DNA from: an uncultured Verrucomicrobium sp. | Lineage (GTDB): Bacteria; Verrucomicrobiota; Verrucomicrobiia; Methylacidiphilales; GAS474 | DNA: 5,093 bases | Direction: 5' to 3' | Assembly: GCA_903889845.1 (NCBI GenBank) | Contig: CAISZB010000085.1 | Coordinates: forward strand, 1 to 5,093 | Part shown: piece after piece, positions 1 to 5,093 of the stretch | Numbering within the stretch: the first letter of the stretch is position 1 | How the letters are laid out: every line of letters starts with the position of its first letter | Program-made: the position numbers and the translations under genes | Notes under the pieces: generated by a model | What the model saw: the letters and a program-made list of their open reading frames with translations, nothing else | Database searches by the model: none | What the model was told of the DNA's origin: nothing

Positions 1-1
1 A

Positions 2-235
2 CCGGCGACGTCATCGCCATCACGCCTCCGCGCGAAGGCCCCGGCGAAGGACGCCCCCGCCGTGCCGACGTTCGAAGGCGGCTTCCGCGCTGTGCCGGTC
101 CCGACGGGGGAGCGTTCCCCGGGCGGGGAGAATTCGTTCTGCCCCTATCCCCTCCTCCAGCTCCGGCTGGAGGTGAAGATAAGCGCGCCGCTGAACCGGG
201 CCGTCCTGGAGACCGCGTTCGCCTTCTCCGCCTAG
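2..235 (+). CDS. C-terminal end of an unrecognised upstream protein (partial; possible frame break near base 31)
   Basis: The reading frame is open from the window edge to TAG at 233-235 and encodes 77 residues ending in ETAFAFSA. Its codons are GC-rich at the third position from about base 32 onward, like those of the following transporter. I do not recognise the family with certainty. The last 30 residues form an alternating hydrophobic stretch (LLQLRLEVKISAP) that ends the protein in a beta strand. This faintly resembles the C-termini of the Verru_Chthon cassette pilin-like proteins (TIGR02596/TIGR02598), but that is memory-based and weak. Bases 1-30 look better coding in frame 1 (TGDVIAITPP, mostly RNY codons) than in this frame, so the true protein may pass from frame 1 to frame 2 around the CGCGCG run. 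The stop lies 10 bases before the transporter ATG, which suggests co-transcription. Confidence 0.6.
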   Translation, partial: PATSSPSRLRAKAPAKDAPAVPTFEGGFRAVPVPTGERSPGGENSFCPYPLLQLRLEVKISAPLNRAVLETAFAFSA

Positions 236-245
236 ACTGATCGCC

Positions 246-2294
246 ATGCACTGGATCGACTGGACGTTGGTGGCCGGGTGCCTGCTGCTGATCGCGGCGA
301 TCGGCCTCTACACCCAGCGGTACATGCGGAGCGTGGCCGACTTCCTCTCCGGCGGGCGCGTGGCGGGGCGCTACCTCCTCTCCATCGCCAGCGGGGAGAT
401 GGAGGCGGGGGCGGTCTGCTTCGTCGCGTGGTTCGAGGTGATGCGGAAGTCGGGCTTCACCCTCGGCTGGTGGCAGACGATCAACGTCCCGGTGATGCTC
501 GTCATCGGGATCTCCGGGTTTGTCCTCTACCGCTACCGGGAGACGCGGGTGATGACCCTCGCGCAGCTCTTCGAGGTCCGCTACAGCAAGGCGTTCCGGA
601 TCTTCACGGGGATGCTCGGCTTTCTGGCGGGGTTGGTGAACTTCGGGATCATCCCGGCGATCGGGGCGCGGTTCCTAGTCTATTTTCTGGGCATCCCGGC
701 GACGCTCCATGTCTTCGGTTTCGATGTGCCGACGTACATTCCGCTCATGGCGATCCTCCTCTCGATCACGACGTTCCTGACGCTCTCCGGCGGCCTGATT
801 ACGCTGATGGTCACGAACTGCGTCGAGGGGATGATTACGCAGCTCCTCTACCTGGTCCTCATCTTCGGCCTGATCGCGATGTTCAAGTGGGATGACATCC
901 TCTTCGCGCTGACCCACGTGACCACGGCCCACGGCATCGCGGAGCGGGCGGCGGGGCAGTCCCTGGTCAATCCGTTCGACTCCCTCAACTTGAAGGATTT
1001 CAATCTTTGGTACGTCTTGATGGGCCTTTGCCTTTCGGTCTACGGGACGCTGGCGTGGCAGAACCAGAGCGCCTACAAGGCGGCGGCGATCGACGCGCAC
1101 GAGTCGCGGATGGGCGGCATCCTGGGACGGTGGCGGGGCCTGGGGAAGGGGCCCGTCCTGGTCCTGCTGGGGGCCTGCGCGATGACCTACCTGGTCCACC
1201 CCCACTACGCCGCCCAGGCGGAACAGGTGCGGGCCGAGATCGCGAAGATCCCCCAACCCCAGATCCAGCAACAGATGGAACTCCCCATCGCCGTCGCGGC
1301 GATGCTCCCGGCGGGGATGAAGGGGGCGCTGTGCGTCATCCTCCTCCTCGGTATCTTCGGCGGGGACGGGTCCCATCTCCATTCGTGGAGTTCGCTCTTC
1401 ATCCAGGACGTGCTGGTGCCGCTGCGCAAGAAGCCGCTTGCCCCGAAGGACCACATCCGGTGGCTCCGCGCCTCGGTGGTCGGCGTGGCGCTCTTCGCGT
1501 TCCTCTTCGGCTGCCTCTTCCGACAGACGGAATACATTGTCATGTGGTGGACGGTGACGATGGCCCTCAACCTCGGTGGCGCGGGATCGGTCATCATCGG
1601 CGGGCTCTACTGGAAGAAGGGGACGACGGCGGGGGCCTGGACGGCGATGCTCACGGGGTCGGGGCTGACGACGGGGGGAATTATTGCGCGGCAAATTTGG
1701 GGAAACGATTTCCCCTTGAACGGGGTCCAGATTTCGTTCAGTGCGGCGCTGATCTCGATCACCCTCTATGTGATCGTCTCCCTTCTCACCTGCCGGGAGG
1801 ATTTCAACATGGACCGGATGCTCCATCGGGGGGACTACGCGAAGGCGGGGACGCCTCCGTTGGCCGTAAAGAAGGAGTCCTTCACGTGGAGCCGCCTCAT
1901 CGGCTTCGACGCGCAATACTCGAAGCGGGACCGGTGGATCGCCGGGACGCTCTTCGGGTGGAGCCTGCTCTGCCTCGCGGTCTTCGTCGCGGTGACGCTC
2001 TGGAACTGGGTGGCCCCGTGGTCGATTCCGGCGTGGTCGCGGTATTGGTACATCACCTCGATCCTCATTCCGATCGGCTTCGCCCTCGTCGGGACGGTCT
2101 GGTTCACGTGGGGCGGGATGCGCGACATGTTTCGGCTCTTCCGCCTCCTGCGGGCGCAGAAGGGGAACGCCCTCGACAATGGCATGGTGGTCGATCACCA
2201 GAATTTGGACGATGCCGTCCATGTTGCTCCGTCGCTCGTCCCGCAGCGCTCTTCAATTTCAGAGCCGGTTTTGGATGCGGGGTCGACAGTTTAA
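246..2294 (+). CDS. Sodium:solute symporter (SSS) family transporter, substrate unknown
   Basis: This encodes a 682-residue inner-membrane protein that should couple sodium entry to uptake of a small solute, here plausibly a sugar or sugar acid. Family signs are the N-terminal helix (about 8-24) followed by DFLSGGRVAGRY (32-43), matching the SSS 'dFflaGR' block, and LAQLFEVRYSK (105-115), matching the conserved loop after helix 3. HSWSSLFIQDVL (379-390) aligns with the SGLT-type 'NS.STLFTMDIY' segment that carries Na2-site serines, so S380, S382 and S383 are the candidates. I count about 14-15 hydrophobic segments; the last are at about 564-588 and 600-622. A basic stretch and a soluble tail (624-682) follow. 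The family is often 450-600 residues, so the tail and two late helices are extra. A hydrophilic Gln-rich loop lies at 318-350. There is no clear Shine-Dalgarno, but the first helix sits right after this ATG. The final 30 or so codons differ in style from the rest. Confidence 0.92.
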   Translation: MHWIDWTLVAGCLLLIAAIGLYTQRYMRSVADFLSGGRVAGRYLLSIASGEMEAGAVCFVAWFEVMRKSGFTLGWWQTINVPVMLVIGISGFVLYRYRETRVMTLAQLFEVRYSKAFRIFTGMLGFLAGLVNFGIIPAIGARFLVYFLGIPATLHVFGFDVPTYIPLMAILLSITTFLTLSGGLITLMVTNCVEGMITQLLYLVLIFGLIAMFKWDDILFALTHVTTAHGIAERAAGQSLVNPFDSLNLKDFNLWYVLMGLCLSVYGTLAWQNQSAYKAAAIDAHESRMGGILGRWRGLGKGPVLVLLGACAMTYLVHPHYAAQAEQVRAEIAKIPQPQIQQQMELPIAVAAMLPAGMKGALCVILLLGIFGGDGSHLHSWSSLFIQDVLVPLRKKPLAPKDHIRWLRASVVGVALFAFLFGCLFRQTEYIVMWWTVTMALNLGGAGSVIIGGLYWKKGTTAGAWTAMLTGSGLTTGGIIARQIWGNDFPLNGVQISFSAALISITLYVIVSLLTCREDFNMDRMLHRGDYAKAGTPPLAVKKESFTWSRLIGFDAQYSKRDRWIAGTLFGWSLLCLAVFVAVTLWNWVAPWSIPAWSRYWYITSILIPIGFALVGTVWFTWGGMRDMFRLFRLLRAQKGNALDNGMVVDHQNLDDAVHVAPSLVPQRSSISEPVLDAGSTV

Positions 2295-2295
2295 T

Positions 2296-2301
2296 CAAGG
2301 A
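2296..2301 (+). promoter_or_regulatory. Candidate ribosome binding site (CAAGGA) for a leader starting at 2307
   Basis: CAAGGA ends five bases before the ATG at 2307 and lies immediately after the transporter stop (TAA, 2292-2294). By contrast, the ATG at 2357 that opens the esterase frame is preceded by a pyrimidine- and A-rich stretch with no purine-rich site. The site therefore favours translation beginning at 2307 rather than 2357. Confidence 0.4.
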
Positions 2302-2306
2302 TGCAG

Positions 2307-2356
2307 ATGCTTCGCTTTTTCGCCCTAACGTTTTTTAATTATACACCAACACTGAC
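2307..2356 (+). other. Possible out-of-frame signal-peptide leader of the downstream esterase
   Basis: From ATG 2307 the frame reads MLRFFALTFF and then a Thr-rich stretch, which looks like the start of a short secretion signal: one early Arg followed by a hydrophobic core. It is out of frame with the esterase at 2357 and, if read on, stops at 2484-2486 without resembling anything. The esterase frame itself is closed upstream by TAA at 2336-2338. One base missing between 2339 and 2356 (or two extra) would join the leader to MQLLHGLSSGQVLQR of the esterase. With the leader as start, the gap to the transporter shrinks to 12 bases, typical of an operon. The hydrophobic core is short and no A-x-A cleavage site is obvious, so this remains a proposal. 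Confidence 0.35.
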
Positions 2357-3751
2357 ATGCAACTCCTTCATGGGCTCTCCTCTGGACAAGTTCTGCAACG
2401 TCTCGGGCATCGAGGTGTCTGCGGTGCTACTGCGCGTCTTGTCGGAACCGTTTCGGGAACCGGTTCCATCCTTGCCTCCGTTTTAGCGAGACAAGGGCCT
2501 CTTCCGGGGTGGAAGGGGCGGCGCGTGGGGCAAGCGAAGAAAGGGGTCTTTAGAGCGATTCTTAAGGGGCTTCCTGAGGGGGGGCCCTACCGTCTCGAAC
2601 TGAGAACCGAGGATGGGGCCGAAACTATCCGAATTTCCCCCTTTTTCGTTGGCGATGTCTGGCTTCTTGCAGGTCAGAGCAACATGGAAGGATGTGGAAA
2701 TCGTCATGGAGGTGCCAAGCCGCATCCGCTCATTCAGGCATTCTCCTTGCGTCGTGTGTGGAGACGGGCGACCGAGCCGCTCCACATTAAGGATGAATCT
2801 CCCGATTCCTGTCACAGTTCCACGCAGTGTACTAGGGAGGAGGGGGAAAAGCAACGGCGCGTGGCGGTCAAGGGAACCGGACCCGCTCTCCACTTCGCCC
2901 GCTTCATGTTGCAGCGTTCGGGGGTTCCTCAGGGTCTTATCTGCGCGGCACACGGTGGAACCTCGATGACCCAGTGGGATCCCTCCCTTAATAGGAAAAA
3001 GAAAAACAGCGGAGATTCTCTCTATGGTTCCCTGCTTCTCTCTATTTGGGCCACGGACCAACCCGTCGCAGGCGTGCTGTGGTATCAGGGTGAGAGTGAT
3101 GCCACCGATGCTGATGCTCCTCTTTATGGAAAGCGCATTCGGCGATTTATCCGTTCAATTCGGAGAGATTTGCGCCAGCCTCATCTGCCATTCCTCGTTG
3201 TCCAGATTGCCCGCGTCTTCGAGTGCGGTAGGAATGCGGGAGCCTGGAATCGAATTCAGGAAGAGCAGCGACGCTTATCCGGCGAAGTCACTTGGCTGGA
3301 AACCGTAGCTGCCGTCGATCTCCCTCTCGACGATCATATTCATATCGGTGCCGACGGTCATTTACGGCTGGGTTCCCGGTTGGCTAGAGTAGCCAATTTC
3401 CTTGTCTACCGCAACCGGGGGGAATCCCGAGTTCCCCAACTCAAGGCCATCGGCACTCCGCGACAAGAACTAAGTACAAATAGCATCGTACTTGACGTCA
3501 CTTTCGACAACATCGTCGGTGGTCTCCACTCCGTGGGCGAGACGAACGGTTTTGCCCTCCTCGATAATCAGGGAAAGAAGTTGGACATTATTTATCGGGT
3601 CCGCCTTCTCGGTTCTTCAGTTCGGCTTTACATCCAGGCGATGCCGCCCTCCGGAAGTCGTCTTTCCTATGGGCATGGATTGACCCCGGTTTGCAATATT
3701 ACGGACGGGCGGGATTTTTCTCTTCCTGCTTTTGGGCCTCTCGAAATTTAG
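2357..3751 (+). CDS. SASA-family carbohydrate esterase (sialate O-acetylesterase-like), possibly missing its leader
   Basis: This 464-residue protein belongs to the SASA/DUF303 branch of SGNH hydrolases (Pfam PF03629), which remove O-acetyl groups from sugars. Residues 1-95 form the beta-rich N-terminal module of this family (GQVLQR 10-15, GGPYRLEL 75-82), followed by GDVWLLAGQSNMEG (99-112). Ser108 in GQSNM is the expected nucleophile. HGGTSMTQWDP (199-209) is block II and WYQGESDA (242-249) is block III. DDHIH (325-329) supplies the likely Asp326/His329 pair. Residues 360-464 form a beta-rich C-terminal part. All blocks are intact and in one frame, so the enzyme core looks functional. The family is usually exported, but no signal peptide is present from this ATG; see the leader at 2307. 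A Lys-rich insertion (NRKKKNSG, 212-219) sits where relatives commonly have a Gly-Gly loop. The sialate substrate is only a family label; acetylated plant or algal glycans are equally possible. Confidence 0.88.
   Translation: MQLLHGLSSGQVLQRLGHRGVCGATARLVGTVSGTGSILASVLARQGPLPGWKGRRVGQAKKGVFRAILKGLPEGGPYRLELRTEDGAETIRISPFFVGDVWLLAGQSNMEGCGNRHGGAKPHPLIQAFSLRRVWRRATEPLHIKDESPDSCHSSTQCTREEGEKQRRVAVKGTGPALHFARFMLQRSGVPQGLICAAHGGTSMTQWDPSLNRKKKNSGDSLYGSLLLSIWATDQPVAGVLWYQGESDATDADAPLYGKRIRRFIRSIRRDLRQPHLPFLVVQIARVFECGRNAGAWNRIQEEQRRLSGEVTWLETVAAVDLPLDDHIHIGADGHLRLGSRLARVANFLVYRNRGESRVPQLKAIGTPRQELSTNSIVLDVTFDNIVGGLHSVGETNGFALLDNQGKKLDIIYRVRLLGSSVRLYIQAMPPSGSRLSYGHGLTPVCNITDGRDFSLPAFGPLEI
2444..2467 (+). 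repeat. Inverted/direct repeat inside the esterase N-terminal module
   Basis: GGAACCG at 2444-2450 recurs at the start of a perfect 12-bp palindrome, GGAACCGGTTCC (2456-2467). The first copy can also pair with CGGTTCC (2461-2467) as a 7-bp stem with a 10-base loop. The DNA encodes the Gly/Thr/Ser-rich stretch VGTVSGTGS, so the repeat may simply reflect coding constraint. Confidence 0.4.
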
Positions 3752-3804
3752 AAGCGGCTGAGTGGCCTTATGGTTTTCAAGTGCTTTTTATCAAAAAATT
3801 GCGT

Positions 3805-3814
3805 TCCCATGGGA
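3805..3814. repeat. 10-bp palindrome TCCCATGGGA in the intergenic gap
   Basis: This perfect palindrome lies in the 95-bp gap between the first esterase and the middle protein, about 30 bases before the ATG. Such symmetry can be an operator half-site pair, but a 10-bp palindrome also arises by chance. The rest of the gap (3752-3846) holds an AT-rich patch (TTTTTATCAAAAAATT, about 3785-3800). I see no GC-rich hairpin with a T-tract, so no terminator. Confidence 0.2.
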
Positions 3815-3833
3815 TGCCAGTGAAAACATAACA

Positions 3834-3840
3834 GAGGAGA
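3834..3840 (+). promoter_or_regulatory. Strong Shine-Dalgarno (GAGGAGA) for the middle gene
   Basis: GAGGAGA lies six bases before the ATG at 3847, an excellent match to the anti-Shine-Dalgarno. It fixes this start and is by far the best ribosome binding site in the window. The contrast with the transporter and the last gene suggests that this gene is translated strongly. Confidence 0.75.
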
Positions 3841-3846
3841 GAACAT

Positions 3847-4650
3847 ATGATATATCGATGCTTAACAACAATTCTTATCGGTTTTGCGCTGTCTCAATCG
3901 ACTTATTTATTTGCCCAATCGGACGGGACCTCTAGTTCGCCAACGAAGCCTCTGTGCAATTCTGATTCTCCCCCAGAAAATTCATCTCAGCAGGACAAAG
4001 CAACTGTTACGACTCCTAGCACGACTCCAGCCGGGAACGATGGGCTCCCCGATGTCATTGCCAAGCAGGTTGGAATTGATCCGATTCCGGGAAGTTTGTT
4101 TGTGAACTTGTACAAAAATGACAATCCGGATGCCAGTGCTGTGAATGTGATCACACAGGTCTCGATCGCTGCGAGTGATCAAGTGGGATATGTTTTTCGG
4201 GTCGATGTCCTGAAGGATTTGCCTGCCCCGAATGATTACGAAATGCATATTCATTTTGACCTGGACAATGATCCATCGACTGGAAGGCAGGCGCCTGCTG
4301 GATTCAAGGGCGACGATTTGGCGGTTCATTACGAAAAGGACGATAGCGCTTACCTGACGTATCCAGGCGGAGTAGCCAAGGATCGTTGTTCCGGAAAACC
4401 TCATATCGTTGTCGGCAAACGAACGGTCTACTACCTCCTTAATATCGGGCTCAGTCGAGATGGAAACACTGCGAAGTTCCGCTATTGGGTTACATTCAAC
4501 ACCCCTTATCCTCCAACGAAGGAAGGAAGCCATATTTGGGCGCCTCCTGTGAACAAGCTCACTGATGCGCAAATTACATTTCCGAACACAACCTCACCCG
4601 ATCTAAAAGCACCGGTTGATCTCGCAAAGCGCGTGTATCATGTCGAGTAA
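3847..4650 (+). CDS. Secreted protein of unknown function with Ser/Thr/Pro linker and beta-rich C-terminal domain
   Basis: I do not recognise this 267-residue protein. Residues 1-23 form a signal peptide (Arg4, hydrophobic core, likely cleavage after LFA), so it is exported. There is no lipobox cysteine. Residues 25-66 are a Ser/Thr/Pro/Gln-rich linker with a short TTPSTTPA repeat. From about 78 to 245 a beta-strand-rich domain is suggested by alternating hydrophobic residues (GYVFRVDVL, TVYYLLNIGL, FRYWVTF). Its most distinctive feature is HFDLDNDPSTGR (136-147) followed by GDDLAVHYE (155-163). The 'D.D.dp.TG...GdD' pattern recalls carbohydrate-binding or DOMON/CBM9-like sandwich domains and may bind calcium, but that is inference. 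Cys37 and Cys181 are the only cysteines in the mature protein. It has a strong ribosome binding site and stops five bases before the next esterase, so it is probably co-expressed with it. A glycan-binding or accessory role would fit; no catalytic motif is visible. Confidence 0.85.
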   Translation: MIYRCLTTILIGFALSQSTYLFAQSDGTSSSPTKPLCNSDSPPENSSQQDKATVTTPSTTPAGNDGLPDVIAKQVGIDPIPGSLFVNLYKNDNPDASAVNVITQVSIAASDQVGYVFRVDVLKDLPAPNDYEMHIHFDLDNDPSTGRQAPAGFKGDDLAVHYEKDDSAYLTYPGGVAKDRCSGKPHIVVGKRTVYYLLNIGLSRDGNTAKFRYWVTFNTPYPPTKEGSHIWAPPVNKLTDAQITFPNTTSPDLKAPVDLAKRVYHVE

Positions 4651-4655
4651 TCACC

Positions 4656-5093
4656 ATGCATAAGTTATTTCAAATTCTTGTTGCATATCTGTTTCTTTTT
4701 AATTGCATTTCCCGAGCTCAATTGCCGCCTGACAATATGCAGTTGTTCCTCCTTATCGGTCAGTCGAATATGTCTGGCCGAGGAACTGTTGAGGAAAAGG
4801 ATAGAGCCACCGATCCTCATATTTTCATGCTAACGAAGGAGATGTCTTGGGTGCCGGCCCATGAGCCTCTTCATTTTGATGAAAAAACGGTCGGTGTCGG
4901 TCCCGGCATGAGTTTCGCTCGCGCTCTTTTAAGGGACAAGCCTGACATCACTATCGGCCTAATCCCCTGTGCTGTGGGAGCGACGGCCATTCGCTACTGG
5001 CAACCCGATGTGAAGCTGCCTTCAGGAGGGAAGATTCCTCCGGAGGAAAAGGTTCTCGGCGGTCAAAGCTATAACGGCGCAGTTATCCGGGCG
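4656..5093 (+). CDS. Secreted SASA/CE6-like carbohydrate acetylesterase (3' end beyond the window)
   Basis: The frame is open from ATG 4656 to the window edge, giving 146 residues without a stop. Residues 1-21 are a signal peptide (MHKLFQILVAYLFLFN core, cleavage probably after SRA). Almost at once follows LFLLIGQSNMSGRG (30-43), the block I of PF03629 enzymes of the acetylxylan esterase (CE6) type, with Ser37 as expected nucleophile. WVPAHEPLHFD (65-75) and GVGPGMSFARAL (80-91) are typical conserved stretches, and GLIPCAVGATAIRYW (101-115) is block II. Here GAT replaces the usual GG[ST], a mild departure. The catalytic Asp/His block lies beyond the window. Unlike the 2357 esterase it has no N-terminal beta module, so the two are different subtypes and not a recent duplication. 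Only five bases separate it from the preceding stop and no clear Shine-Dalgarno is present, so translation may be coupled to the upstream gene. Confidence 0.9.
   Translation, partial: MHKLFQILVAYLFLFNCISRAQLPPDNMQLFLLIGQSNMSGRGTVEEKDRATDPHIFMLTKEMSWVPAHEPLHFDEKTVGVGPGMSFARALLRDKPDITIGLIPCAVGATAIRYWQPDVKLPSGGKIPPEEKVLGGQSYNGAVIRA

Noticed and set aside
1699..1715. Hairpin GGGGAAA-CGA-TTTCCCC inside the transporter
   Set aside because: A perfect 7-bp stem, but it lies in coding DNA for the loop between two helices, lacks a T-tract and has no link to a gene end. Chance is a sufficient explanation.
675..2222. Long open frame on the minus strand opposite the transporter (515 codons)
   Set aside because: It is rich in Arg, Asp, Glu, His and Pro with no hydrophobic core, as expected for the antisense of a GC-rich membrane gene. 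The + strand frame has clear SSS motifs.
1007..2338. Long + strand open frame overlapping the transporter (443 codons)
   Set aside because: Its composition is Gly/Arg/Pro/Asp-rich and featureless, a shadow of high third-position GC in the true frame.
2311..2344. AT-rich stretch with TAATTATAC as a possible promoter before the first esterase
   Set aside because: No reasonable -35 element lies at normal spacing, and the AT-richness fits the general composition shift.
3799..3832. TTGCGT with CATAAC as a possible promoter for the middle gene
   Set aside because: The spacing is about 22 bases and both boxes are imperfect, so the match is not convincing.
3982..4572. Minus-strand open frame opposite the middle protein (196 codons)
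   Set aside because: It has no recognisable motif and no ribosome binding site, and the + strand gene has a signal peptide and a strong Shine-Dalgarno.
1..5093. CRISPR arrays, tRNA or rRNA genes, insertion sequences, attachment sites
   Set aside because: No regularly spaced repeats, structured RNA sequence, transposase or flanking inverted repeats were seen on reading either strand.

Overview
The window looks like part of a bacterial chromosome, most likely from Verrucomicrobiota, with Planctomycetota or a relative as the alternative. The reasons are a high-GC sodium:solute symporter followed by SASA-type (sialate O-acetylesterase-like) carbohydrate esterases, a combination familiar from polysaccharide-degrading members of these groups, and weak or absent Shine-Dalgarno sequences at several starts. 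The phylum is inferred, not shown. All genes read on the + strand.

Layout. Positions 2-235 hold the C-terminal end of an unrecognised upstream gene, with a possible frame break near base 31. Ten bases later comes a complete 682-residue SSS-family sodium:solute symporter (246-2294). After a 62-bp AT-rich gap there is a SASA-family esterase (2357-3751) with intact motifs but no signal peptide in its own frame. A ribosome-binding-site-equipped, hydrophobic leader lies just upstream in another frame, so the true N-terminus may be split by a frameshift. A 95-bp gap, the longest gene-free stretch, leads to a secreted 267-residue protein of unknown function (3847-4650). Five bases further on, a second secreted SASA/CE6-like esterase starts (4656) and runs off the window.

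Working model. The transporter would import a small sugar or sugar acid released outside the cell. The two esterases would remove O-acetyl groups from a glycan or released sugar. The middle protein has a signal peptide, a Ser/Thr/Pro-rich linker and a predicted beta-rich domain with an Asp-rich turn; it may bind the glycan or stabilise the complex. Substrate cannot be read from the sequence.

Base composition changes sharply. One sample line in the transporter (421-480) is 39/60 G+C; sample lines in the first esterase (3121-3180) and the middle protein (4081-4140) are 29/60 and 27/60. Codon choice appears to change inside the last 30 or so codons of the transporter, so the esterase module may be a later arrival joined to an older, GC-rich transporter locus.
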